Assembly: GCF_002980575.1 (NCBI RefSeq)
Contig: NZ_PVBS01000006.1
Coordinates: 38,680-102,679 of the forward strand
DNA: 64,000 nt
Direction: 5' to 3'
Origin: Sphingobacterium gobiense
GTDB taxonomy: Bacteria > Bacteroidota > Bacteroidia > Sphingobacteriales > Sphingobacteriaceae
This document shows positions 44,630 to 53,551 of the stretch, piece after piece. Position 1 is the first letter of the stretch. Each line of letters begins with the position of its first letter. Made by a program: the position numbers and the translations under genes. Under the pieces are notes generated by a model. The model saw only the letters and a program-made list of their open reading frames with translations, ran no database searches and had not been told where the DNA came from.

Positions 44630-45343
44630 ATGCTAAAGAAAATATTTTTTAATACATTTTGTCTTTTTATGTGCTTGGCAAGCAATGCCCAAGCACAAAA
44701 AGGCGCTATAGATAATCTCGCAGCACTGAAACAAGAGCTGACGAAGGTCTTTCCGCATAACCGAACGATAAATCTTGTTTTCCATGGACATTCCGTTCCA
44801 TCTGGTTATTGGTCGAATCAGGAAGTACATACGTTAGATTCTTACCCTTATATCCTACTTGGTTTGCTAAAGAAGGAATATCCGAAAGCGGTGATTAATA
44901 TTATCACTACTTCTATTGGAGGAGAACACGCCGAAAAAGGTGCTGCTAGGTTCCCATCAGATGTATTGCCTCATCGGCCGAATGTTGTTTTCATTGATTA
45001 TGCACTAAACGATTTAGGGTTAGGGCTGGAGCGGGCGAGCACGGCGTGGGAAAAAATGATAAAAGAGGCAAAATCAAATGATATACCAGTTGTGCTATTA
45101 ACACCTTCTCCTGATCAACGACAGGACATGGGTAATACGGAAAATGTGCTCCGTCAGCATGCCCAGCAGATTAAGAGGTTAGCGGCAAAATATGGATTGC
45201 CTGTTGCGGATTCGTATACCGCATTTGAATCTGTATTTAAAGAGAAAGGAACGATTGCACCACTCATGTCGCATGTTAACCACCCTAATCGCTTGGGGCA
45301 TGAGTTGATCGCAAATGAAATTTTTAAGCTTTTAAAAAGATAA
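44630..45343 (+). CDS. SGNH-hydrolase-type esterase, secreted
   Basis: Signal peptide to AQA (residue about 22). SGNH blocks: GHSVPSG with nucleophile Ser55, TSIGGEHAEKG (block II), YALNDLG (block III, Asn) and HVNHPNRLGHELIANEI (block V, catalytic His). The Asp that usually precedes the His by three residues reads as His here, so the catalytic arrangement may be a Ser-His dyad. 237 aa. Likely an acetyl- or acyl-esterase removing decorations from imported or periplasmic oligosaccharides. It lies 15 nt after the 840-aa gene. Confidence 0.8.
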   Translation: MLKKIFFNTFCLFMCLASNAQAQKGAIDNLAALKQELTKVFPHNRTINLVFHGHSVPSGYWSNQEVHTLDSYPYILLGLLKKEYPKAVINIITTSIGGEHAEKGAARFPSDVLPHRPNVVFIDYALNDLGLGLERASTAWEKMIKEAKSNDIPVVLLTPSPDQRQDMGNTENVLRQHAQQIKRLAAKYGLPVADSYTAFESVFKEKGTIAPLMSHVNHPNRLGHELIANEIFKLLKR

Positions 45344-45377
45344 GATACGGACGAAGTACTTATAAAAAAACTAAATT

Positions 45378-47711
45378 ATGCAAATGAGTAATCAACATAT
45401 CGGATTTTATTTCATCGCCATCATGTTTGGGCTAATAGGTACTATGCAAGAGGCTCTGCCCCAACAAAAGTACCCGCAATTTGGTATAGATCCTTTAAAA
45501 GAGGTTATCGCGGCGATGACGATAGACGAAAAGGCCTTAATGGTGACCGGAGCAAAACGTAGGGAAGTCTATCCAACAGCCTTGCCGGGCAAAAAACAGA
45601 AAAATATTGTAGCGGTAGGCGGATATACCTATCCTTTTCCGCATTTAGGTATACCACCAATTTATCTGTCTGATGGGCCGGCGGGTGTACGTATTGCACC
45701 AAGACGTTTAGGTGACGACCAAACGTATTACGCTACAGCTTTTCCAGTGGCGACATTGGTGGCTTCAGGATGGGATACTTCCTTATCTAGGGAAATAGGA
45801 GAAGCCATGGGACACGAAGCGCTTGAATATGGTGTGGATATCTTACTGGCCCCTGCCATGAATATTCATCGGGATCCGTTAGGCGGTAGGAGTTTTGAAT
45901 ATTATTCTGAAGATCCGTTGTTAACAGGAAAGATGGCATCAGCATATGTACAGGGAATCCAATCTCAAGGCGTTGGAGCTTCTATAAAGCATTTCGCAGC
46001 CAATAATCAAGAAACGAGTAGACGGTATATCAACACGATTGTATCAGAACGCGCATTGCGGGAGATATACTTGGAAGGATTTCGTATCGCGGTACAGGAA
46101 GCGAAACCTTGGACGGTCATGTCCTCTTATAACAAAATAAATGGTGTATATACGCCGCAGAGTAAAGAATTGCTCGTCGATATCCTGAGAAAAGAATGGG
46201 GGTTCGATGGTTTCGTGCTGACGGACTGGTATGGTGGCGACGATCCTGTTGAACAGATGAAAGCACATAATGATTTGCTGATGCCGGGGTTACAAGTATG
46301 GACGGATACGATTGCAGATGCATTGCGCAACAGAAATCTTGGCATGGAGGTAATCGACCAAAATATAGAAAATATACTCAACGTAGCATTAAAAACAGGT
46401 ACGGTAAAAGATTATCCCTATACAGAGAAGCCTGATTTTGAAAAGAGTAAGGAAGTCGCGCGGCGGGTAGCGCGGGAGAGCATGGTTTTGTTAAAAAACG
46501 AACAAAATACGTTGCCTATCCAGACCGGATCTACATCAATAGGCTTGTTTGGTAATTATAGTTACAAAAATCTGCCCGGAGGTACAGGGAGCGGAGCGGT
46601 CAATTATGAGCACGCTGTATCCGTCGCAGAAGGATTGAAAGCGGCGGGATTTGGGCTGGATCCGGTTTTAGAAGGGAACTATATGACCTATCTGGAAAAA
46701 GGAAAGCGTATGTTGGAGAAGGCGGACAGTCTAATAACGGCCATGCCCCCAAGGGATAGCATTTTAAGTGAATTGGAATGGGATAGTCGTGAAATCGAAA
46801 GAAGCGCTAAGGAAACCAATATGGCCATTATCACGATTATGCGCATCTTTGGTGAAGGCGGTGATCGTCAGGTCGACCATTTTCATCTAACAGCGGAGGA
46901 ATTAACGTTAATCGATCGCGTATCGAACGCTTACCATGCGCAACAGAAAAAGGTGGTTGTTCTGTTAAATATAGGTGGTGTTGTGGAAACGGCATCGTGG
47001 AAAGATAAGGTAGATGGTATATTGTTGACCTGGCAATCTGGTCAAGAGGGCGGGCATGCTGTTGCCGATTTGGTCAGTGGTAAATTCACCCCTTCGGGAA
47101 AACTTCCCACAACATTTCCGGTACGTTATGCCGATGCTCCGTCTGCCAAAAACTTCCCTGGTACACCTATCGAGAATCCAACAGCAGTTGTTTATGAAGA
47201 GGATATCTATGTAGGTTACCGATATTATGATACATTTCGTGTTCCAACATCGTTCCCCTTTGGCTTTGGGCTCTCCTATACCTCATTTGCGTATACTGAT
47301 TTCAAAATCAAAAAAAGAAATGGAGAGAACGCGGAGCTATTGATTACCGTAGAGAATACGGGTCGATATCCGGGAAAAGAGATTGTTCAGGTATATGCCA
47401 CGGCACCGTCAGGTAAATTGGAGCATCCCGAAAAGGAACTGAAAGCTTTTGCGAAAACGAGATTGTTGCAGCCCGGTGAGCGAGAAACGCTTCGTTTTGA
47501 GATTACACCTCGGATGCTTTCTTCTTTTGATACGGACGCTTCTGCTTGGGTGGCAGAAAAGGGTATTTATGATTTGAAAGTAGCGGTATCTTCCAATACG
47601 ATAGTAGCAAATGGCAAATTCCACTTATCGAAATCGCAGATAACGGAAAAAGTAAGTAAATCGTTGGTTCCGCATGTACCGATAAATACATTGCGGTCAA
47701 GTAAGCCATAA
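45378..47711 (+). CDS. GH3 beta-glycosidase (beta-glucosidase-like)
   Basis: Periplasmic or exported enzyme of 777 aa. Domain order: signal region, (beta/alpha)8 barrel with AVSDGPAGVR-type start (YLSDGPAGVR), GASIKHFAANNQE, and nucleophile Asp283 in VLTDWYGG; a second alpha/beta domain with acid/base Glu493 in FGEGGDRQ; and a fibronectin-III-like C-terminal domain (EIVQVYATAPSGKLEHPEKEL). It lacks the short His-Asp loop of NagZ, so it is a classical multi-domain GH3 and not a NagZ. It should release monosaccharides from non-reducing ends of products of the GH5 enzyme. Confidence 0.92.
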   Translation: MQMSNQHIGFYFIAIMFGLIGTMQEALPQQKYPQFGIDPLKEVIAAMTIDEKALMVTGAKRREVYPTALPGKKQKNIVAVGGYTYPFPHLGIPPIYLSDGPAGVRIAPRRLGDDQTYYATAFPVATLVASGWDTSLSREIGEAMGHEALEYGVDILLAPAMNIHRDPLGGRSFEYYSEDPLLTGKMASAYVQGIQSQGVGASIKHFAANNQETSRRYINTIVSERALREIYLEGFRIAVQEAKPWTVMSSYNKINGVYTPQSKELLVDILRKEWGFDGFVLTDWYGGDDPVEQMKAHNDLLMPGLQVWTDTIADALRNRNLGMEVIDQNIENILNVALKTGTVKDYPYTEKPDFEKSKEVARRVARESMVLLKNEQNTLPIQTGSTSIGLFGNYSYKNLPGGTGSGAVNYEHAVSVAEGLKAAGFGLDPVLEGNYMTYLEKGKRMLEKADSLITAMPPRDSILSELEWDSREIERSAKETNMAIITIMRIFGEGGDRQVDHFHLTAEELTLIDRVSNAYHAQQKKVVVLLNIGGVVETASWKDKVDGILLTWQSGQEGGHAVADLVSGKFTPSGKLPTTFPVRYADAPSAKNFPGTPIENPTAVVYEEDIYVGYRYYDTFRVPTSFPFGFGLSYTSFAYTDFKIKKRNGENAELLITVENTGRYPGKEIVQVYATAPSGKLEHPEKELKAFAKTRLLQPGERETLRFEITPRMLSSFDTDASAWVAEKGIYDLKVAVSSNTIVANGKFHLSKSQITEKVSKSLVPHVPINTLRSSKP

Positions 47712-47735
47712 TAGACGGGGAACGAATTAAAAATA

Positions 47736-49163
47736 ATGGTCATGATGAAATTGGTTTGGATCGTTATATGGATGCTGAGCTTTATCCATTTGAAAGTAGG
47801 GATAGCACAACAACTAACTGTGTTACCATCGAAAAGCTATTTGCAAACATCGGATGGAAAACCATTTATATGGATTGGTGACACGGCCTGGGAGCTATTT
47901 CATAAATTAAATAGAGAAGAAGTAGATCACTATTTGACCATGCGGCAGAAACAAGGATTCACCGTCATTTATGCAGTAATATTAGCAGAACATGAAGGGT
48001 TAACAGTACCCAATGCCTACGGGGAAGTGCCTTTGCGTGGACAGAATCCGGCTACGCCTAATCTTCGATACTTTGAGCATGTAGATTATGTCATCAATAA
48101 AGCACAAAGTTTGGGGCTTCGTTTAGCAGTACTACCTACTTGGGGGAATCATGTTCCAAATGCAAGAGATGGTAAGCGCTCCTATATCTTCACGCCTAAA
48201 AACGCTTATCAATACGGTAACTTTCTTAGTGATCGCTATCAGGATAAACCGATTATTTGGATACTTGGAGGAGACCGTAATGTAGACGACAACCAAGCAA
48301 AGTATATTTGGGATAGATTAGCAGAAGGTTTACAGCAACGTAATGATGACAAGCAATTGATAAGTTATCATCCGGCTGGCGAAAGCAGTTCCGCTTATTG
48401 GTTTCATAAATCTACTTGGTTGGATTTCAATATGTACCAGACAGGTCATGCCCGTCGATCGATGCCCGGTTATCAATATGCAGAGGCACACCGTCTGTTA
48501 GATCCCAAAAAACCGTTTTTAGATGCAGAACCGGCCTATGAAGATATTCCTATAAAGTTCTGGGAATACTTATCAAAAAGGCCAGCAGAGGAACTTATCG
48601 GATCGGTATTCGATACGTCGGGTATAATTTTAGACCGGGATTATTTCGACGCAGGATTTTTTACCGATAAAGACGTACGCCAACAGGCCTATTGGGGGCT
48701 TCTGTCGGGGGCCATGGGTTTTAGCTACGGAAATAATGCCGTATGGCAATTTGTAGACGCAGGGAAGAAATGTGTGATTCCTAGTTTATATACTTGGCGT
48801 GAAGCACTCACAAGACCAGGTGCCGAACAGATAAAGCATCTTCGGTTTGCTATGGAGAACTGGCATTTTCCCGACTTGTTTTCAGATCAATCGCTAATTT
48901 ATGGCGTTAATCGACCCGGGACATCACACATCAGGGCAGCGACGAATGCAGATATGTCCTGTGTATGTGTTTATACGCCAGTTAGCCAAGTGATTGTGTT
49001 GAATTTGCCCTTATCTGCCGACACCATTTATAAAGTCAGCTGGTTTGATCCTCGCAACGGTGGGATACAACAGGAAGAAAAAATACTATCCGGCGGTCCG
49101 GTCGAATTTATTCCACCGGCTGCGCTGGATGATTGTCTTCTAATTTTGGAATTAAAGAAGTAG
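47736..49163 (+). CDS. DUF4038/GH140-like (apiosidase-type) glycosidase
   Basis: Exported, 475 aa. After the signal peptide, LPSKSYLQTSDGKPFIWIGDTAWELFHKL is the typical start of DUF4038 proteins. WILGGDRNVD contains Asp180 and LDAEPAYEDIP contains Glu265, candidate catalytic acids by analogy with characterised GH140 apiosidases. The C-terminal approximately 90 residues (NGGIQQEEKI, PPAALDDCLLIL) form the small beta-sandwich that usually follows the barrel. Specificity may be quite different from apiose, as the family is broad. It is 24 nt after the GH3 gene, in the same operon direction. Confidence 0.82.
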   Translation: MVMMKLVWIVIWMLSFIHLKVGIAQQLTVLPSKSYLQTSDGKPFIWIGDTAWELFHKLNREEVDHYLTMRQKQGFTVIYAVILAEHEGLTVPNAYGEVPLRGQNPATPNLRYFEHVDYVINKAQSLGLRLAVLPTWGNHVPNARDGKRSYIFTPKNAYQYGNFLSDRYQDKPIIWILGGDRNVDDNQAKYIWDRLAEGLQQRNDDKQLISYHPAGESSSAYWFHKSTWLDFNMYQTGHARRSMPGYQYAEAHRLLDPKKPFLDAEPAYEDIPIKFWEYLSKRPAEELIGSVFDTSGIILDRDYFDAGFFTDKDVRQQAYWGLLSGAMGFSYGNNAVWQFVDAGKKCVIPSLYTWREALTRPGAEQIKHLRFAMENWHFPDLFSDQSLIYGVNRPGTSHIRAATNADMSCVCVYTPVSQVIVLNLPLSADTIYKVSWFDPRNGGIQQEEKILSGGPVEFIPPAALDDCLLILELKK

Positions 49164-49184
49164 CGTTTTTCAAAGAATCAACAT

Positions 49185-49667
49185 ATGCAACGTAGAACAG
49201 CTGTAAAGCAATTATTTTTCATAGCAGGAGGAATAGTACTGTTTCCGTCATGTTGGGGAGGGGCGAATGAAGCTTCTATCGCCCTGCGTAAATTGCATAT
49301 TAATGCTGAGCAAGAAAATCTCCTCGCCGAAATAGTAGAATCCATTATACCCGAAACGGATAGTCCGGGAGGAAGAGCACTTCATCTGCACCTTTTTGTA
49401 CTAAAAATGATCGATGATTGCCATAGCGAGGAAGACCAGCAGGTTTTTGTCCAAGGGCTGAAGGATTGGGATCAGGAGATGAACAATTTTGTGGGGAAAT
49501 CTTATCTGACGGAAATCGAGAAAGATAAAGCGCATCCTTTGTTCGGCTTTTTTATGATGACGAAAAGAAGGACGATACAAGGATACCTGAACTCCGAATA
49601 TGTGATGAGAAATAAAGTGATATACGAACTGGTTCCGGGTCGATATAATGGATATGCAAAAGTTTGA
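49185..49667 (+). CDS. Gluconate 2-dehydrogenase subunit 3-like protein
   Basis: 160 aa, N-terminus MQRRTAVKQLFFIAGGIVLF with twin Arg and a hydrophobic stretch ending in SCWGG, resembling a Tat or lipoprotein signal. ENLLAEIVESIIPETDSPGG is the signature of the small-subunit family (PF13618 type). Small subunit of membrane-bound GMC dehydrogenases, needed for export and activity of the large subunit. Encoded 30 nt before the GMC gene, as is usual for such pairs. Confidence 0.88.
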   Translation: MQRRTAVKQLFFIAGGIVLFPSCWGGANEASIALRKLHINAEQENLLAEIVESIIPETDSPGGRALHLHLFVLKMIDDCHSEEDQQVFVQGLKDWDQEMNNFVGKSYLTEIEKDKAHPLFGFFMMTKRRTIQGYLNSEYVMRNKVIYELVPGRYNGYAKV

Positions 49668-49697
49668 ATGAATAGCAGTAAAACAACTAATTAAGGA

Positions 49698-51413
49698 ATG
49701 GCGAATATCAATATAGATAGCATAAAGGAGTGTACTTTTGACGCTATTGTCATCGGATCGGGGATCAGCGGTGGCTGGGCGACAAAAGAACTCTGTGAAA
49801 AGGGTCTGCGGACATTGGTTTTGGAAAGAGGACGGGATGTAAAGCACGTTAAGGATTATCCCACAACGAACATGTATCCCTATGAGTTTGAGCATCGACT
49901 AGAAATGTCTTATGAAGACAAGCAAAAGAATCCGATTGCCAATCGCTGTTATGCTTATCGGGAAGATTCGCAGCACTTTTTTGTGAAGGACGATGAACAC
50001 CCCTACATTCAGGAAAAGGAGTTCGATTGGATTCGGGGGTATCAGGTAGGAGGAAAGTCTCTTTTATGGGCAAGACAGGTGCAGCGGTGGAGTGATTTTG
50101 ATTTTGAAGGGCCGGCCAGAGATGGGTTCGCTGTGGATTGGCCAATACGCTATCGTGATCTCGCTCCGTGGTATGACCATGTAGAACGCTTCATTGGTGT
50201 CGCAGGCAATCGGGATGGGGTGGCCGAGCTTCCTGACGGAGCGTTTTTACCTAGCTATCCCTTAAATGCCGTAGAGGATCATTTTAAGCGCGTAGTCGCA
50301 TCAAAATATGCGAACCGTCACGTAGTAAGCGCGCGATGTGCCCATTTATCTCAACCGGCGCCGATCCATTTGGAACAGGGACGTGTCCAATGTCAAAATC
50401 GTGTGCTTTGCCAGCGAGGTTGCCCCTTTGGTGGATATTTTAGTAGCAACGCGTCTACATTGCCATGGGCAGAGAAAACAGGCAACATGACGCTTAGACC
50501 ATTTTCTGTCGTAGAATCCATCCTCTATGATGAACAAAGGGGCAAAGCGGTAGGTGTACGGGTAATTGACGCCAATACGAAGGAAGCAACTGAGTTCTAC
50601 AGCCGGGTGATTTTTGTCAATGCCTCCACGTTGAATTCAAACCTCATTCTTCTCAATTCAATTTCAAGCCGCTTTCCTAACGGATTGGGCAATGATAATG
50701 GATTGCTCGGTAAGTATATTGGATTCCATAGTTATACCGCGGTCATAAGTGGTGAATACGAGGGCGAACTGGAATATCGTACAGATGGACGAAACCCGGC
50801 GGGAGGGGGATATATTCCCCGGTTCCGTAATATCTACAAGCAGGAAACGGATTTTTTGAGAGGATGGGCAGCGACATTTAATGCCAATAGAAATCCATAT
50901 ACAGATACTTCTGGTGTAGGTGCTTCTTTAAAAGATCAATTGCTGCATCCAAAGTTGGGAAATTGGCGTGTCGGCTCGCATATGATGGGTGAAACTATTC
51001 CTAAAGAAAGCAACAAAGTTTGGCTCGATGCGATAAAAAAGGATCAGTGGGGAGTCCCATTGCTGCATATCGATGTAGCATACGATGACAACGACTGGAA
51101 AATACGAACAGACTATTTTGAGCAGATGACAGCGATGTTTGAGGCAGCAGGTTTCCAGAACATCAAAACCAGAAACGATGACCGACGTCCTGGAAACGAT
51201 ATACACGAAATGGGTGGGGTGCGGATGGGGCACGATCCCCAAACCTCCTTGCTCAACAAATGGAACCAACTGCACACCTGTGAAAATGTATTTGTAACCG
51301 ACGGCGCTTGTATGACATCCACGGCTACACAGAACCCATCGTTAACCTATATGGCACTGACAGCAAGAGCTGTTGATTACGCGTTTACGTTGATGAAAAA
51401 AGGTGTTTTGTAA
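49698..51413 (+). CDS. GMC-family FAD oxidoreductase (sugar dehydrogenase large subunit)
   Basis: 571 aa. N-terminal FAD-binding motif GSGISGG (residues 20-26) in a beta-alpha-beta fold ending in LVLERGRD, then YQVGGKSLLWARQVQRWSDFDFE, and a C-terminal part EMGGVRMGHD...DGACMTSTATQNPSLTYMALTARA with the substrate-side GMC pattern. No signal of its own is apparent; it would be carried out by the small subunit. Such pairs in Bacteroidota oxidise sugars or glycosides, in several cases at C3 to give 3-keto-glycosides. Here the pair ends the PUL, suggesting oxidation of a released glycoside. The electron acceptor is not encoded nearby. Confidence 0.9.
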   Translation: MANINIDSIKECTFDAIVIGSGISGGWATKELCEKGLRTLVLERGRDVKHVKDYPTTNMYPYEFEHRLEMSYEDKQKNPIANRCYAYREDSQHFFVKDDEHPYIQEKEFDWIRGYQVGGKSLLWARQVQRWSDFDFEGPARDGFAVDWPIRYRDLAPWYDHVERFIGVAGNRDGVAELPDGAFLPSYPLNAVEDHFKRVVASKYANRHVVSARCAHLSQPAPIHLEQGRVQCQNRVLCQRGCPFGGYFSSNASTLPWAEKTGNMTLRPFSVVESILYDEQRGKAVGVRVIDANTKEATEFYSRVIFVNASTLNSNLILLNSISSRFPNGLGNDNGLLGKYIGFHSYTAVISGEYEGELEYRTDGRNPAGGGYIPRFRNIYKQETDFLRGWAATFNANRNPYTDTSGVGASLKDQLLHPKLGNWRVGSHMMGETIPKESNKVWLDAIKKDQWGVPLLHIDVAYDDNDWKIRTDYFEQMTAMFEAAGFQNIKTRNDDRRPGNDIHEMGGVRMGHDPQTSLLNKWNQLHTCENVFVTDGACMTSTATQNPSLTYMALTARAVDYAFTLMKKGVL

Positions 51414-51560
51414 GCAATAAGGACAATATTGTTATAAAGAATACGAATCATCAGGAAGTGTGTGATTAAGGTGTGATTGTTTTAATCGAAATAGACGCGA
51501 AATTATATAATTGGTAACTAAAGGGTTGTTATCCGATCATAAAAAATATCGAAAAATAAT

Positions 51561-51590
51561 TTTGCAAATCAGATTTTACCCCTATATTTG
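51561..51590 (+). promoter_or_regulatory. Promoter of the tandem tRNA-Val genes
   Basis: TTTG (51561-51564), 18 nt, TATATTTG (51583-51590), 24 nt before the first tRNA. This is an independent confirmation of the promoter form used by the PUL genes. Confidence 0.8.
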
Positions 51591-51613
51591 CACACGCTAT
51601 AAGCAAAAGGCTT

Positions 51614-51688
51614 GGAGAATTAGCTCAGCTGGTTCAGAGCACCTGCCTTACAAGCAGGGGGTCACTGGTTCGAACCCAGTATTCTCCA
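51614..51688 (+). tRNA. tRNA-Val (anticodon TAC), copy 1
   Basis: Acceptor stem GGAGAAT/ATTCTCC, D arm GCTC/GAGC, anticodon stem CCTGC/GCAGG with loop CTTACAA (anticodon TAC), T arm ACTGG/CCAGT, discriminator A; no encoded CCA. Confidence 0.96.
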
Positions 51689-51700
51689 CATAAGAACCTC

Positions 51701-51775
51701 GGGAGATTAGCTCAGCTGGTTCAGAGCACCTGCCTTACAAGCAGGGGGTCACTGGTTCGAACCCAGTATCTCCCA
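51701..51775 (+). tRNA. tRNA-Val (anticodon TAC), copy 2
   Basis: Identical to copy 1 from base 8 to 66; only the acceptor stem differs (GGGAGAT/ATCTCCC), with changes kept paired. Same promoter, 12-nt spacer. Confidence 0.96.
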
Positions 51776-51782
51776 CAACCCG

Positions 51783-51819
51783 AAAAGTCGTTTTTCTTCA
51801 CGAAAAGCGACTTTTTTTG
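51783..51819 (+). terminator. Terminator after the tRNA-Val pair
   Basis: A 14-bp stem with one G-T pair (51783-51796 with 51802-51815), loop TTCAC, T run 51812-51818. Confidence 0.88.
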
Positions 51820-51988
51820 TGCAGTATCGTGGAATCAGGTCCCTGAGCGGCCGCGCCTTCTTATGATTTTGTTTTTTAGCTTGTATTTCCTATTATTGCG
51901 CTTTACATAATGCTAACCATATGTTCACGATAAGTTTATTGTGTTTTGGGTTATTTGTCGATCTGGTAATCGACGGAATAGGAACAAA

Positions 51989-52543
51989 ATGAAGACCTCA
52001 GAGGAAAAACTATTATGTAATGCCGAACAATCCGGTTTTGACAAATTCTACAACACGAATTTTTTAAAAGTCAAAACCTCTCTCCTATTTCTGGGAGTTG
52101 AGGAAGAAATGGCGAAAGACATTACACAGGAAAGTTTCCTTCGGATATTACTTTTATGGAACAATTTCGAAAATGATATCGCTAGGCGATCGTTCTTAAA
52201 ACTGACGTCGAGGAACCTGTGGATTGACAAGTATCGGAAAATCAAGCGGGAGGAACAATTTTGCTCTTTATTTGAAGAAGGAAGCCGACTACTAGAAGAG
52301 CAAATGGATTTTAAAGAGTTACAAGAAATTACCTATCAAGCGTTAGATCAATATGAGGAAAATATGCGATTAATGTATTTTGAAATCAAATTGAACGGTG
52401 CTTCCTATAAAGATGTTTCCCAAAAATATCAAGTGAATATAAAGACCTTAGAACGCTATATGACGAAAATGTCAAAAACCGTACGACTTTATCTTAAAAA
52501 ATACTATCCTCATCTCGGTATCCTCGCCGTATTCCTGCTCTGA
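51989..52543 (+). CDS. ECF-type RNA polymerase sigma factor
   Basis: The open frame reaches back to 51941, but the ATG at 51989 follows a GGAA sequence and begins the conserved part (MKTSEEKLLCNAEQSGFDKFY), giving 184 aa, a normal ECF length. Region 2 reads MAKDITQESFLRILLLWNNF, and region 4 (residues about 105-170) has the helix-turn-helix ASYKDVSQKYQVNIKTLERY. It is followed by a FecR-type gene and an STN-SusC gene: the classic SusC-signalled trans-envelope switch, in which ligand binding at the barrel releases the sigma factor to transcribe the PUL. Confidence 0.88.
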   Translation: MKTSEEKLLCNAEQSGFDKFYNTNFLKVKTSLLFLGVEEEMAKDITQESFLRILLLWNNFENDIARRSFLKLTSRNLWIDKYRKIKREEQFCSLFEEGSRLLEEQMDFKELQEITYQALDQYEENMRLMYFEIKLNGASYKDVSQKYQVNIKTLERYMTKMSKTVRLYLKKYYPHLGILAVFLL

Positions 52544-52602
52544 CACCTTTCGATAATTTTTTAATGAAAAGGTGAGGGAATTCTTTTTCTCATTCGTTTA
52601 AG

Positions 52603-53520
52603 ATGGTGATGAGAGAAAAAGACACTATTGTTTACGATTTTTTAGCAGGCCGACTTTCCGCCCGTGAAAGAAATCGGTTTGTGAAATTGATGAGATATAG
52701 CAAAGACGTTCGCGAGCTTTCTGATTGGCATGAGGCTGTTTATAAACAAATTGAGGTCTTAAATCCAGAAGAGCTTCAGCAGCTTTTACAGCTGTTAGAA
52801 CAGGAACAAAAGAGCACACTTGTCGTGTCATTCTGGAAACCCTACCTAAAGTATGCAGCTATTTTTATAGGTCTACTAGGCGGATATCTTATCTATACAC
52901 ATTATCAAGAAGTAAATATTGAAACACAATCACAGCAAGCTTTAGCTTCCTTGCAAACGATAGATCTGGCAGATGGATCTGCGGTAGATTTGGAAAAAAA
53001 TAGCTATATCGAAACCATTCGATTTGACGATGAGATACGAGAAGTCACTTTAATCGGTACAGCCTCCTTTCGTGTAAAACCGGGTCAAAAGCCTTTTGTG
53101 GTACATACGCCTGATGGGTATACAACTAGGGTCCTTGGAACGGAATTTAAGATACAGTCGCAGCATAATCTTTATCAGGTGACGGTTGATAAAGGACGAG
53201 TCGCTATCGACCATGGAGGATCAAATATCGGAATGCTACAGAAAGGTGATTTTCTCAAAGTAGAAGATGGTAAAACCAATCTAAGATCTTCTGTAGTTCC
53301 GTTGACGTTTGACAATAAACCACTGAGCGAGGTGGTGCAGGTAGTAAACGACGTGTATGATACCAACATTAGATTGGATGCATCCATTAACGACCAGATT
53401 AAATGTAAGGTTTCTTTTGATACACAACTGACAATCCTAGATATAATCGAAGTTTTGTGTGAGATACATAACTTCTCTTATCAGATACAAGACGACCAAG
53501 TGAGTATAAAATCTAAATAA
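52603..53520 (+). CDS. FecR-family anti-sigma factor
   Basis: 305 aa. Cytoplasmic N-terminal part (residues about 1-80) starting DTIVYDFLAGRLSARERNRF; single transmembrane helix at about 84-99 (YAAIFIGLLGGYLIYT); periplasmic FecR domain with IDLADGSAVDLEKNSYIE, VHTPDGYTTRVLGTEFKI and KGRVAI; and a C-terminal DUF4974-like domain (PLSEVVQVVNDVY) that contacts the STN domain of the cognate receptor. 60 nt after the sigma gene, 31 nt before the SusC. It should hold the sigma factor inactive until the SusC binds ligand. Confidence 0.92.
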   Translation: MVMREKDTIVYDFLAGRLSARERNRFVKLMRYSKDVRELSDWHEAVYKQIEVLNPEELQQLLQLLEQEQKSTLVVSFWKPYLKYAAIFIGLLGGYLIYTHYQEVNIETQSQQALASLQTIDLADGSAVDLEKNSYIETIRFDDEIREVTLIGTASFRVKPGQKPFVVHTPDGYTTRVLGTEFKIQSQHNLYQVTVDKGRVAIDHGGSNIGMLQKGDFLKVEDGKTNLRSSVVPLTFDNKPLSEVVQVVNDVYDTNIRLDASINDQIKCKVSFDTQLTILDIIEVLCEIHNFSYQIQDDQVSIKSK

Positions 53521-53551
53521 TTTAAATTAAGTAATTCATAACCTAAAGAGA

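Noticed and set aside
45378..47711. GH3 as a NagZ that would complete the peptidoglycan pathway
   Set aside because: It has the long multi-domain form with a C-terminal fibronectin-like domain and acid/base Glu493, not the short NagZ form with a His-Asp loop, and it is in the other PUL.
51511..51693. A 60-codon open frame ending in a tRNA-like peptide
   Set aside because: It runs through the promoter and the first tRNA-Val(TAC) gene; no independent sign of coding.
51614..51775. Tandem tRNAs as an integration site for a mobile element carrying the fifth PUL
   Set aside because: No integrase, transposase or repeated tRNA 3' end was seen downstream.
51836..51856. Small GC-rich patch with a GCGGCCGC site between the tRNA terminator and the sigma gene
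   Set aside because: Considered as a cloning or integration scar, but there is no flanking repeat, vector-like sequence or integrase; probably chance.
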